Shown here piece by piece: positions 21,708-31,475 of a stretch of DNA of 64,000 bases (the first letter of the stretch is position 1; every line of letters begins with the position of its first letter). The DNA lies in contig JAWQUS010000026.1 of assembly GCA_036365455.1 (NCBI GenBank), forward strand, positions 13,100,001-13,164,000. The letters run 5' to 3'. The position numbers and the translations under genes were made by a program. A model generated the notes under the pieces. It did no database searches, had not been told where the DNA came from, and was given only the letters and a program-made list of their open reading frames with translations. This stretch comes from Macrosoma leucophasiata. Lineage: Eukaryota > Arthropoda > Insecta > Lepidoptera > Hedylidae.

Positions 21708-21709
21708 TA

Positions 21710-21907
21710 TTACACGGCACGGTATTCAGGGTACGATAGCAAGGGTCAGGGTAGTGTAATAACATTCAGGGAGTTAGGGCGACCGGAGCGGCCCGTGTAT
21801 TTGTACTGTGATTGAGTTAGGGCGCTGTCGACCAGATAGTGTAATAAGCGGCTACCCGGCGCGAGGCCACTCTCACCCTTTCTACCGGACCCTGAATTGT
21901 CGTGTAA
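21710..21907. mobile_element. MITE with TTACACG ends and TA duplication
   Basis: The ends TTACACGGCACGGTATTCAG and CTGAATTGTCGTGTAA are inverted and imperfect, flanked by TA (21708-21709 and 21908-21909). GAGTTAGGGCG is repeated inside. It is GC-rich against its surroundings and has no transposase. TA targeting suggests the Tc1/mariner group. Confidence 0.6.
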
Positions 21908-22109
21908 TAGCCTTTTTAGTTGATTTGAATGTCTCTGTATGAGGTCAAATCTGAATGTGTATACTAATTATAGTAAAATGCTCAATATTTGGTCCAATTT
22001 CAGAATCATAATAACTTTAAAGCCCGAGCTATTAGCCGTCAATGGATGATAAAAATATGAATATCATCACAGCCGATACGATTGCATAATGTGCAACGCA
22101 CTTAGAAAA

Positions 22110-22320
22110 GTATTCAATTCAATTCAAATACCATTTTATCATAAAGAATTTTTAAAATAGTTATGACTATGTGGAGAGTTACAATAATAAAAAACTAAAT
22201 GAACAGCAATAGATACACTATGTCAATTTAGGTGAATGTAATAAAAAATATCAATTATCGTCATCACCTACAAAATAACTACCAATAAAACTTTATCAAA
22301 GAGAAGAAAGTCTCCTTTTT
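22110..22320 (-). mobile_element. Probable LINE 3' UTR with (AATTC)n tail
   Basis: AATTCAATTCAA followed by CCATTTTATCATAAAGAATT is typical of a LINE 3' end read from the other strand. No coding part is visible. Confidence 0.4.
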
Positions 22321-22680
22321 TCTTCTCCTCTAAACTAACAAAACCGAGTTTAGGAAAAGAAAACGAGAGGAGACATTCATTGTAATTCACTGGTAATGTT
22401 CCAAAGACCACTAACTGAGAAAATATAACAATTCAAGTTGCAAAAAAATTTGTTGTACAAGGTCTAAACAAACCTATGACACAAAACGTTTTTATTTCTT
22501 ACCCAAGAAACACATGATAAATATAATATTGATTTATAAATATAGTCTTTGGCTTATTATAATTATTATGCCCTCGTCGGGTAATCACATTGCTAAATCT
22601 ATTTACTCAACTTAGCAATTTAAATAATAATTTATACGAGTCTCAGTTTAACTGAAAACTATCTTCACTGCATTCGCTGC

Positions 22681-22836
22681 TTCAATTCAAATATCATCGT
22701 TGAATGCTTGAGTTTTAATAAATCTAATCCCGATAAATCCGACGCGATCCGATCTTAACCGGTTCAGAATGCAGTCTAGAGTGTCTCTCGGGATTGTGGA
22801 ATCCCGCATGTTGTGAATACCGCTCTATTACACTTC
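22681..22836. promoter_or_regulatory. Duplicated 156-bp block, copy 1
   Basis: It aligns to 23276-23431 without gaps: 14 differences in 156 (about 91%), of which 13 are transitions. It contains GCAGTCTAGAGT, arthropod-initiator-like, in both copies. Downstream similarity continues weakly to a possible splice donor (CAG/GTGAAA at about 22919). A duplicated promoter or first exon is one reading, a structured RNA another. No transcript evidence is possible here. Confidence 0.35.
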
Positions 22837-22920
22837 AACCGAACGCTGGAGTGCTTTAGAAATTTCCAAGACCAACGATTTGGATGCATTGTGTACGTTA
22901 TTGTAATCTTGAGCTCAGGT

Positions 22921-23275
22921 GAAATACTGGGAGTTTAAGTCAAGTATTGGATTTATGCAACTGCGTTCGTAGGATTTTCTTGAGTGCGCCAAATATTGAT
23001 TTGTGCACATACATGTCTTATAAAAAAGGACCGTTACTTAAAGAGTAGTTTTTGAAAAAAATATGAAGACTCATATGCATCTTATGTTTTTCGTGATTAG
23101 GGCACGTCAATGTAAACATAGTGAGTAGGTATACCAACTCATAATATTATGGATATGGGTATACCAACCAAAAGAGCAAATGATAACCAAATATAGGTAG
23201 AAATACATAATAATATATAATATGTGTACTCGAATCATAATTTCTTTAACTTAAACTATATTTACTTCGTGCCAC
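22921..23275. other. Unrecognised spacer between duplicated blocks
   Basis: AT-rich, no motif. Confidence 0.4.
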
Positions 23276-23431
23276 TTCAATTCAAATCTCATCGCTGAAT
23301 GCTTGAGTTTTAATAAATCTAATCCCGGCAAATCCAACGCGATCCAGTTTTAACCAGCTCAGAATGCAGTCTAGAGTATCTCTCGGGATCGTGGAATCCC
23401 GCATGTTGTGAATACTGCTCTATTATACTTC
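23276..23431. promoter_or_regulatory. Duplicated 156-bp block, copy 2
   Basis: Partner of 22681-22836. About 110 bp downstream is ATG at 23543 in ATGGGACTCG followed by GTGAGAG, which would pass as a splice donor (GT at 23553-23554). The coding potential is only about three codons, so an exon call is speculative. Confidence 0.35.
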
Positions 23432-23610
23432 GGAAAATAATGATGTTAAATTCATTTAATTTTGAACTGTAGTGGTAGTGCTTTCGCCAACAGAAGTTAG
23501 TGATTTTAGTGTTTTAGGTGCATTGCACGCGTTATTGTAGTCATGGGACTCGGTGAGAGTTTCGATGAAATTCTGATAGTTTATTTTTTAATTTATTTAT
23601 TCTGTTTCTA

Positions 23611-23775
23611 TACTGGTGGTATCTGTCACCAAATGGTAGTGTTTAGCACTATCGTGTTCCAATTAGATGGTAATAACTTATCACAGATACATTTGGACCT
23701 CGGGTTTTTGTGTAGATGTTTATAAGGCTGCAGTCATCACGTAACATCAATGTGAACTGCATGCTTGTTTGCCAG
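23611..23775 (+). mobile_element. LepA, internally deleted
   Basis: CTGGTGGTA is joined directly to CACCAAATGGTAGTG, followed by diverged tail blocks up to GCATGCTTGTTTGCCA. Confidence 0.75.
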
Positions 23776-23855
23776 GTGAAAGCCCATGCCGCGTTATTGT
23801 ATTTACTGCCACCTGTTGAATGGTGGAATTCTACTACACCTGTGAGCAGTGCAGT

Positions 23856-23923
23856 CGTCACGTCCACCTTTACGTCACGTCCACCTTTACGTCACGTCCA
23901 CCTTTACGTCACGTCCACCTTTA
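23856..23923. repeat. 17-bp tandem repeat, four units
   Basis: The unit is CGTCACGTCCACCTTTA, repeated from 23856, 23873, 23890 and 23907 with almost no change. Confidence 0.9.
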
Positions 23924-23931
23924 ATATAAAA

Positions 23932-23996
23932 CTCTACTGGTAGTATAGCTCCAGTGACGGAGCTCGCGGGCGTTGGCATCACAGCATTACCTAATA
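23932..23996 (+). repeat. LepA 5' fragment
   Basis: Only the first 65 bp of the family remain (ACTGGTAG to ATTACCTAATAC). It is cut by the tRNA-like foldback that follows. Confidence 0.75.
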
Positions 23997-23999
23997 CAA

Positions 24000-24125
24000 T
24001 TTGACTTCGGGCAGGAATCGAACCTGCGACCTCAGGATAAAGCGGCTGGACTGGTTATCCTGAGATCGCAGGTTTGATTTCTGCCCGAAGTCAAATTTTT
24101 ATTTCCGTTTTTTCTTAAATTTCTA
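24000..24125 (+). mobile_element. tRNA-SINE whose 5' half is an inverted copy of its 3' half
   Basis: Arms 24000-24040 and 24055-24095 are inverted copies (41 bp, 3 mismatches, 14-base spacer). Each contains the anticodon-to-acceptor half of a tRNA, with GCAGGTTTGATTTCTGC as T-arm. A normal-order relative is at 51112-51184. The body (TATTTCCGTTTTTTC, TGTGTTAATGCGAAA) is shared with tSINE-1. Confidence 0.75.
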
Positions 24126-24164
24126 AAGTTCACGCGCTTGTGTTAATGCGAAAAATATATAGTA

Positions 24165-24644
24165 CAATCATAAAGTAACTCGGCCCACCCACCGGCCGCG
24201 GCAGACCGGAGGGGAGTAGCCTTTATTGCCGTCAAAACAATCTGTAAATTTTTTTGCGGGGGGAAATACGTGTGACACACATTCACACTACAAAAATCAT
24301 CTATTACCACGAAACTCACACCTTGACTATAACAAAATACATAAAGAATTTCACGCACACATTTGAATATCTGGGCGACAGGCATAGGATTTTTAAATGT
24401 GTGCAATTTTCTTCTATAACTGTTGTGCCGCTCAGATAGCTCTCTAGACTCCCGATGGTTAACTAGAAAAGAGCCCTTTTAGCGTAAAGTTCATGATTTG
24501 TTCTGTTTTATATTGTGGCATTAAAGTATTGAATAAATAAATAAATAAATAGGACCATTTGGTCTTGTACTTTGCCTGAGGGGAAAGCCTGCATATGGCT
24601 ACTCTTCTCCGGTCCGTCGCGGCCGGTGGCCCGTGTTTCTCTTG
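24165..24644 (+). mobile_element. hAT-M interrupted by a LINE tail
   Basis: The left inner TIR (CCACCGGCCGCGGCAGACCG) and right inner TIR (GTCGCGGCCGGTGGCCCGTG) are present but the outermost bases are degenerate. The insertion at 24391-24552 splits the ATAGGACCATTTGG block. Confidence 0.75.
24391..24552 (+). mobile_element. LINE 3' end with (AAAT)n tail inside hAT-M
   Basis: It ends TGGCATTAAAGTATTGAATA and then repeated AAAT units. ATAGGA flanks both sides, consistent with a short target duplication. This resembles RTE-like tails; a similar but longer one is at 57690. Confidence 0.6.
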
Positions 24645-24937
24645 TTTTGACACCCAAAGGAAGCGACAAGATAGTGTAGAATAGTAATATGCTAGACAAA
24701 CAGTATTTATCACTATAAATTGCGATATGTCCATCTGGCGTAACCATTTCCTCCGATGACGTGACCTCCATACAATGCGTACATAAAAGGAAATGACATC
24801 ATGCGAATGTGAGCGTAATTCAAATTATACCCTGATTGGGTTTGATGACCTCTGCGCAGTGTTTGTGGATTTGCGAGATTATTGCAGTGTGATTTTGTTA
24901 CAAAATCGTTTAATTTTGCTTGTTTAGGGTAATTGAA

Positions 24938-25077
24938 AATGTGAAGGAAAGATTTTACAAATTGGACAGGACTTCGGTAGCTTAGTTGGAAGAGCGGCTG
25001 GACTAGATTCCCAGTGGCCGCGAGTTCGAGTCTCGCCTGAAGTCAAATTTTTCTTTCCATTTTTCTTTAAAAATATT
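24938..25077 (+). mobile_element. tSINE-1, body cut by LepA
   Basis: Leader, tRNA-like head (GGTAGCTTAGTTGGAAGAGC; CGCGAGTTCGAGTCTCGCC) and part of the body. LepA follows at 25078 where the A/T-rich body would continue. Confidence 0.75.
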
Positions 25078-25367
25078 TTTTTTTTTATGGGATTGAAGTG
25101 GCAAACAAGCATGCAGTTCACATTGATGTTAAGTGATGACTGCAGCCTATAGACACCCACACAAAGACCAAGGTCAAAATGCAAATGCGTTACCACTCCT
25201 GAGGCCTAAGGTGTTATGCCTCTGTGCCGGAAATTACAGGGCCGTACATTACCACCTGACCGGAACACGATAGTGCTGAACACTACCATTTAGCGGCAAG
25301 TAAATCAGGTAATGCGGTGGTGCCTACGCCCGCGAGCTCCGTCACTGGAGCTCTACCACCAGTAAAA
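25078..25367 (-). mobile_element. LepA, full-length
   Basis: It runs from the T-run to CTACCACCAGTAAAAA with all blocks. One of the best-preserved copies. Confidence 0.9.
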
Positions 25368-25504
25368 ATTGAGATTTGTTTCATTTTCGTTTTGACGCTC
25401 TAAGGTGTTGAGTGAAAAAAATATTGTTTTCGTAATTTAGTAAGTTTATTCTAAATGAATGATTTATAAAATGAAACAATTAAATAATATAAAATTATCG
25501 TGTC

Positions 25505-25711
25505 ACAGTGTTTATAACGATACTCCTCCGAAACGGCTGGACCGATCATAATGAAATTTTGTGTGTATATTTGGTAGGTGTGAGAATCGGCTGTAGTTTA
25601 TTTTTTAAATCCCTAAATGGTAAAAGTGATTCTCCACAGGTTTTTTTTTTCGATTCTCTGGATTTTTTTTTATACGTCTAAGCCGATACGAAGTTCGTCG
25701 GGACAGCTAGT
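25505..25711 (+). mobile_element. Helitron-like 3' part
   Basis: It contains AAACGGCTGGACCGATCATA and ends ACGAAGTTCGTCGGGACAGC then TAG before T. The 5' TC end is not located. Confidence 0.6.
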
Positions 25712-25765
25712 CACTTAATAAAATACGATGAAAAACACGTATGACTTTTGTTATTGTTTTTAGAA

Positions 25766-26894
25766 ATTTTGGGACTTCTCATCAAACTACCGCGACAAGT
25801 GGATTTGGCAGTCCTCTCGTGATGTTAACCTAACATTGCATAAAGAATTCTGAAGAGACCGAAACAGGTGGAAATCTGAAGGTGCAAGGTCAGGACTATA
25901 CGGCGGATGCATTAACACCTCCCAGCCAAACTCTCTTAATTTTTGCTGAGTGGCTATAGATGTGTGAGGTCTAGCGTTATCATGATGAAAAACCACACCC
26001 CTTCTGTTGATCAATTCCGGCCGCTTTCTCTCGACTTCTTGCTTTAATCTCATCAGTTGTTCGCAGTAGAGTTCAGAATCGATAGTCCTGCCTGGTGGTA
26101 ATAAGCTCATAATGAATAATGCCCTTCCAATCCCACCACACACACAACATCACCTTATTGCGAGTTAACCCGGGTTTCGCCACAGCCTGTGAAGCCTGAC
26201 CGGCCTTTGACCACGACCTTTTTCGCACGTTCTTGTCGTACGTGATCCACTTTTCATCACCAGTTATCAGCTTCTTCAAAAATGATTCGGTTTCATTACG
26301 TCGTAATAAAGAATCACAAATGAGTACACGGTTCATAAGGTTTCTTTCAGTGAGCTCGTGAGGTACCCAAATATCGAGCTTTTTTTTGTACCCACCTTTT
26401 TTCAAATGCGCCAAAACTGTTTTGTGATCAATTCTCAGTTCTTCAGCCACGTCGTAACTACTGATATGTTGATCTTGCTCCACTTTTTCAAAAATGGCAT
26501 CCATTTTATCCGTAATAGGGCGACCAGAGCGAGGTGCATCTTTGACATCAAAATTTCCGGATTGAAAACGCTTAAACCAAATTTGTGCTACTCTCACAGA
26601 CACTGCACTAGGTCCATAAACATCGCAATTTTTTTTTCGCGGCTTGCGTTGCATTTTTACCTTTTTTGTAGTACTATTTTAAAATGTATCGAATTTCTTC
26701 ATTAGATTCACTCATCCTGACAGTACGACAAACAAATGAAAATCACAAATTTGCCTAATTTGAATTTGAAATGATGTTCTTTAAATTTTTAACTTTCAAT
26801 GATACCAAAACCAGCCAGATACAAATATTACAGCCAAAGAGATTTTATTACAAGTTCATAATTACTATAATGCGACAAGACTTTTTCCCCAACC
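25766..26894 (-). mobile_element. mariner copy 2, 3'-truncated
   Basis: The 5' inverted repeat (GGTTGGGGAAAAAGTC on the minus strand) ends at 26894. The 3' end stops at about 25766, some 130-170 bases short of the expected inverted repeat. It abuts a Helitron-like fragment at 26895. Confidence 0.92.
25787..26714 (-). pseudogene. Mariner transposase pseudogene (copy 2)
   Basis: All three catalytic Asp motifs survive ([23 protein letters not shown]). The frame is broken by one extra base in the A-run at about 26630-26640 and by an extra base near 26100 (GAGCTTATTACC against GAGCTTTTACC in copy 1). The C-terminal stop TAG (25787-25789, minus strand) sits at exactly the codon where copy 1 has a premature TAG. 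It is less damaged than copy 1 and keeps the segment copy 1 lost. Confidence 0.92.
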
Positions 26895-26973
26895 TTACAT
26901 ACTTATGAATTTAGTAAAAATCGGTTATTTTGATATCACAAACAGACACTCCAATTTTATTTATTTGCTTAGA
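26895..26973 (-). mobile_element. Helitron-like 5' fragment
   Basis: It matches the TC-terminal part of 12731-13055 (TTTAGTAAAAATCGGTTATT; ACAGACACTCCAATTTTATT) and ends at GA/T (26972-26974). Mariner copy 2 appears to have landed in it. Confidence 0.65.
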
Positions 26974-27275
26974 TACAAATATTATATGGGTTTAAATAAT
27001 TTTATATTAAAATAGCTTCCATTCTATATTTTGCGAAGACCCAAACGTTCAAGAATTTTTTGCCATCTAACTAGACGGTCAATTGCACTAACCGACACGT
27101 AATTTTCTTCCCCAGTAAGTAATGGATGCTGTAATAAAATGAACGGAACATTTCTACTTGTTTTTTCTAAGTTCTTAAAATTAAGTGCACTTATCATATT
27201 TTCCTCTTAAGTTTTGCATGATTTTAGCACGTTATCCCTCTAACATTCTAAAATTACATTCTGAACTTGTTGAAA
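26974..27275. other. Nothing recognised
   Basis: AT-rich. Confidence 0.4.
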
Positions 27276-27279
27276 TTGT

Positions 27280-27462
27280 TTGTTATATTATTTCGCATTA
27301 ACACATGCTTGTGAAATATATTTTTTAAGAAAAATGGAAAGAAAAATTTTGACTTCAGGCGAGACTCGAACTCGCGGCCACTGGGAATCTAGTCCAGCCG
27401 CTCTTCCAACTGAGCTACCGAACTGCCTCCTATGTTGTCCTGCCCGATATGTTGAAATCATT
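27280..27462 (-). mobile_element. tSINE-1, lacking leader
   Basis: The body and tRNA head are present (CGAGACTCGAACTCGCGGCC; CTCTTCCAACTGAGCTACC). The leader stops soon after GTCCTGCCCG. Confidence 0.75.
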
Positions 27463-27514
27463 GGTTAAATATGAAACTCCTATCCTACGTTTCTGACAAG
27501 AAGTAGGCAGAGGC

Positions 27515-27660
27515 AATATGGGGTTCTTCAACAATGGCGTCAAAAGAGTCCTTCAGGGCTGGCAGCGCGTATCCAACTCCCCTGGTGTTGCAAATGTTCA
27601 TAGGCGACGGTGACCACTGTCCAGCAGGTGGCCCGTCTGCTTGTCTGTCAACTTAATGAC
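27515..27660 (+). mobile_element. LINE 3'-end repeat (GTTCATAGGCGACGG type)
   Basis: A second copy is at 45370-45520. The tail GGTGACCACTGTCCAGCAGG, then CTTGTCTGTCAACTTAATGA and CATAAAA, has the same layout as the LepA tail, suggesting a shared 3' recognition structure for a LINE reverse transcriptase. Confidence 0.6.
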
Positions 27661-27664
27661 ATAA

Positions 27665-28017
27665 AATAAAACCCACACAAAGACCTAGGTTAAAATGCAG
27701 ATGCGGTACCACTATTGCCTAAGGTGTTATGCCCCTGTGCCGGAAATTACGGGGACGTATATTCATCAAAGGGGAAAAGAGACATTTTACTGATATACTT
27801 TTTACATAGTTTATGACATTTAGTTTTATCTTAGTGATATTCTTGACTTTACATATATTTTTTATCTTGTTTGACATGTATATCAATTGTTATTCGCTTT
27901 AATTTATTTTGTTTGTTTTTGACGTGTCATAAGAGGTGCCTGTCACCCTAAATGAATAAATGAGTTTCTGATTCTGATTCTGATTCATATCACTGGAGCT
28001 CTATCACCAGTAAATGT
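27665..28017 (-). mobile_element. LepA split by a (GATTCT)n-tailed insertion
   Basis: LepA blocks at 27665-27762 and 27992-28017 are separated by 27764-27990. The insertion ends AATAAATGAGTTTCTGATTC then GATTCT repeats, an RTE-like tail. The central LepA segment is missing, so a deletion accompanied or followed the insertion. Confidence 0.6.
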
Positions 28018-28053
28018 ATGCTTGTTTGCCACCTTCATAACATAAAAAAATAG
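28015..28053 (+). repeat. LepA tail fragment
   Basis: TATGCTTGTTTGCCACCTTC then ACATAAAAAAA. Confidence 0.6.
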
Positions 28054-28404
28054 CAGTTAACTATAATTCCATCAGTTAAAGTAAATACACTAATATACAT
28101 TTTCTTGTTCCCAGGTAAAATATCACATGACTGAAGAAACTGCACGAGCTAGGTAAATAGACATACGAGCAGAAATCAGTGTTTCAGCCTCTTGACCCAA
28201 ATTTAACATGAATGGGTTACAAACATAGAAATGGCCATTTTCGAGTTGGATCTTGCATCAATAAACTCCGGTTGTGTAACGTAATAGCTTGACTTCACGC
28301 TACTCTATAGGGGTAGGCAGAGGTACTCGTATAAATGGATACGAGTACTTTTTTTTCAGACGAATAGAAAGTTACGTTCTAGACATGGTACATTTACGAT
28401 AAAA
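28054..28404. other. Nothing recognised
   Basis: A trace near 28287-28330 (TTGACTTCACGCTACTC, GGGGTAGGCAGAGG) resembles the end of tSINE-3. Confidence 0.35.
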
Positions 28405-28590
28405 CATAATCATCATCGTCATCGTCATATCAGCTGAGAGATGTCCACGGCTGGACCAAAGCCTCCGCATAAGGGGGATATGTCATAATCGCCACGCTTG
28501 GCGCACGCCATCGCAGTGGCGGTAGTTTTCTCGTAATACGCTGTTGCCCATGTTGCATTATTGCACTTACTAATGTCCTCCAGACCGAAT
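28405..28590 (-). mobile_element. RTE-type LINE 3' tail
   Basis: CATCATCGTCATCGTCATAT then CAGCTGAGAGATGTCCACGG reads on the minus strand as GTCCAGCCGTGGACATCT plus a (GATGAC)n tail. It matches 46378-46510 in reverse. Confidence 0.65.
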
Positions 28591-28620
28591 TTTGGTCACG
28601 AAGGCCAAAGCATACATAAT

Positions 28621-28775
28621 TTTTACCACCAGTAAAATTTTAAACCATTACCATGTAATCGGAATACGATAGTGCTGAAAACTGCCATTTGGCGGACGGA
28701 AGACAGATTAGGTTATGCGGTAGTCCGGCTTACGCCCTCAGGTTAGGCACCACCACATATTAGAACACTACCAGT
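28621..28775 (-). repeat. LepA, decayed and rearranged
   Basis: ACCACCAGTAAAAT comes first, then AATCGGAATACGATAGTGCT, GCCATTTGGCGG and AGGTTATGCGGTAG. The blocks are out of normal order. Confidence 0.5.
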
Positions 28776-29061
28776 ATATAATATAGTTTAGACAAGCTCA
28801 TTTCATTCTATTTTAAAAGCGTTATCAGACTCAAAGTTTACGACACGTTTCCGGATCGGTACGACGAATGTGGTCGTAAAACTGTTACGACTGAACCGAT
28901 ATTGGGTGCCGTCGTGGCTCGCGTTTAATGTGTTTTGAAATTTCAAGATCTTATTTATAATCTGTGAACGTCTTTTGCAATTTTTGTGTAGTGTTATGAG
29001 GGATTGATTATGTTTTGGGGTAGAGACGTGACTACTCCGCCCATGAGGGAAAACTTCTTCT

Positions 29062-29206
29062 TCTTTTTTTTGTGTGGCAAACAAGCATGCAGTTCACATT
29101 GATGTTAAGTGATGACTGCAGCCTATAGACACCCACACATAGACTTAGGTCAAAATGCAGATGCGTTACCACTCCTGAGGCCTAAGGTGTTTTGCCTCTA
29201 TGCCCA
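29062..29206 (-). mobile_element. LepA, first half (split by foldback element)
   Basis: This is the T-run to GCCCAA part. The copy resumes at 29937-30081 and ends ACCACCAGTAAAAA, so the intact LepA was the insertion target. Confidence 0.88.
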
Positions 29207-29212
29207 AAATTA

Positions 29213-29936
29213 CCCTTTATTCCCATCGGTCCCCTCTGAGACCGCCACCGGGGTGGCCGTTGGGAATAAATAGTGCCAACGGCCACCCCGGTGGCCGTTA
29301 GTTTCATTTGCCCCCTTCGTAGTTATACTGCAATGGTTTATTCGCATTTCACATCGGACGTTAGGTACCAATAGTAAAAAATTGACTTAGGTGACAATTT
29401 TTCAATTTGACAATTTGTGTGAAAATGTAAATCCAAGATCGCGGCTGCATGGAGTTGTCAACTTTTTCGTCATGGGTGTCGTTTTCATGGTTCTTGAGGG
29501 TGTTGAATTCGATAGTGGTGTCAAAATGTAAATGATTGTAGCTATTAAAAAATATTTAAATTTTGTAATAATATTTTGTTGCATTGGTGCAAAAAACTGT
29601 GACATGCAAAATTGTTATTTACTACTTAAGAACTGTTCCATATAGAAATGTCATAAAATGAATAAACAAACAAAATAACATAATAATGACGAGACACATG
29701 AAATTTTAGTACTTATTTGTTATAACATACACCATACTCCACGTAAATTATTGTAAGAGTATCTGCTAATATACCCTAGAAATAAATATTAAATTTAAAT
29801 ATTCTTTAAATAATTATGGTGGTATAACCCGGTGTCCGTTGAAAAAACTAACGGCCACCGAGGTGGCCGTTGGCATTATTTTTTCCCAACGGCCACCCCG
29901 GTGGCGGTCTCAGAGGGGGCCGATGGGAATGAAGGG
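29213..29936. mobile_element. 724-bp foldback DNA transposon with 92-bp terminal repeats
   Basis: The terminal inverted repeats are 29213-29304 and 29845-29936: 92 bp, 5 mismatches (about 95%). They begin CCCTTTATTCCCATCGG. Inside each, CGGCCACCCCGGTGGCCG-type palindromes occur, so each end can also fold on itself. A 6-bp direct repeat AAATTA flanks it (29207-29212 and 29937-29942). The 540-bp interior is AT-rich and has no transposase. Six-base duplications are unusual; IS3EU and Dada are two superfamilies I recall with 6-7 bp. Superfamily not assigned. Confidence 0.9.
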
Positions 29937-30081
29937 AAATTACAGGGCCGTACAGTACCACCTGACCGGAACACGATAGTGCTGAACACTACCATTTAGC
30001 GGCAGGTACTCGTATATTAGGTAATGCGGTGGCGCCTACGCCCGCGAGCTCCGTCACTGGAGCTCTACCACCAGTAAAAAA
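29937..30081 (-). mobile_element. LepA, second half
   Basis: Continues the copy at 29062 from AAATTACAGGGCCGTACAG to ACCACCAGTAAAAA. Confidence 0.88.
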
Positions 30082-30157
30082 GCAAGATAATTCTTCCGCA
30101 GTCAGTCTGAACAATGGCGGTCAAACCATTGCGATGGGGCGGTAGTAAGTGCTCTTC

Positions 30158-30355
30158 GACTGCCTCGTTGGCTCAGTGGTCGCAATCGCGATGGTGAAGC
30201 CTGAGGTCCTGGTTTCGATCCCCAGGTCGGGAAAATCTGTTATTGGGTTTTTTCTGTGAGGAAATGCCCAGTAGTAGCCCGGAGTCTGGTCGTGCTTCGA
30301 AGCGCATGTAAAGTCGTCGGTCCTGCGGCAGCTCACTCGCATGTGTTATTGCTAA
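30158..30355 (+). mobile_element. tSINE-4 (tRNA head, shared central domain)
   Basis: Head TGGCTCAGTGG (A box) and CTGGTTTCGATCCCCAGG (B box). The central part CGTGCTTCGAAGCGCATGTA then AAGTCGTCGGTCC matches the region after the 5S-like head in the 5S-SINEs (for example 50609-50650), a likely shared SINE core. Confidence 0.7.
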
Positions 30356-30629
30356 AAATAAAATATTAGGTACAAACGATAAATATTTTTCTGAATTTGG
30401 TAATTTTTTCTAGAACTTTGCTTCGAGTAAAAGTATTCACATGTGTTCTATATTGAGTCTTCAAAGCATGACGAAATATATTTCCTTTCGAGAAAATTTT
30501 ATACAAGCCTTATTTTATTAGAAGTATTCAGTTTATCGCAACCTTTTTATGCCAGTTGAACTATTAAAGGGGATAACAAACGGAGATCGCGTTACTGTTA
30601 ATATTGCAGCCCTATGTATCGAAAGTGCT

Positions 30630-31345
30630 TTTTAGGGTTTCATAGTAAACAAGGAACCCTTTAAGTTTCGCCACGTCCGTCTGTCTGTCTGTCCCTCCGC
30701 GGTTCAGCGCAGAAACTTAAACCTTAATCACGCCGACAAAGTGGTAGAATAAAATAAAATTATTTTGTTTACATTGGTACCCCTATATGTAAGGTGCAGA
30801 TATTTATTTTTGTTTTCCTTAGAGTGTGGGATATTGTTGGTTAGGTCTTTCAAAAACGTTAGGGGTGAGCTAACATCATTTTTGGATTTAGTTAACTGTT
30901 TGTGACTTATTAAGCTTTAAAGTGCCAATTTTCGTTAGAGTCAAGTGTCCCCCCACCCTCTACCAACTAAACGGTTGTTGTCAGAAATACAAACGTTACG
31001 GCAATAGAAGCTACATATAGCGAAATTAAAATGAAAACTATAACACTATTTACCCTGACATATCCTATCTGTCGTACATTTGGTGCGAAGATTGGCTACG
31101 TAAGCACAAGTCACATCAGGTCTAAACACTCGCCTATGTAAAGTGCCTGAGCCAAGTCACTGTAGTCGAAAACGGCTAGATAGTGATATATTATATACAA
31201 GTTTGCGAGTAATAGTCGACCAAATATTTAATACTCTAAATTTTTGAAGAACTCTATAGAAAATATTTATTTATTTTTTGATTACATTAATCAAACCTAA
31301 GAATTACGGAACCCTACACTGCGTGGCCCGACACGCACTTAACCG
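30630..31345 (+). mobile_element. Dispersed element with AGTGCGAGTCGG-type end
   Basis: It starts TTTTTAGGGTTTCATAGTAA with (GTCT)n at about 30678 and ends GCCCGACACGCACTTAACCG. The 58455 fragment starts with the inverse, ACCGGCCAAGTGCGAGTCGG. Common in Lepidoptera from memory; class unknown. About 715 bp without frame. Confidence 0.55.
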
Positions 31346-31348
31346 GTT

Positions 31349-31475
31349 TCTTATGTAATGAAGATGGCAAATAAGTATGCAGTTCACATTGATGTTATGT
31401 GATGACTGTAGCCTATAGACACCGACATAAAGACCAGAGGTCCAAATGCAGACGCGTTTCCGCTCCTGAGTTTAG
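31349..31475 (-). repeat. LepA, tail half
   Basis: TTATGTAATGAAGATGGCAA to CCGCTCCTGAG, then lost. Confidence 0.75.
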
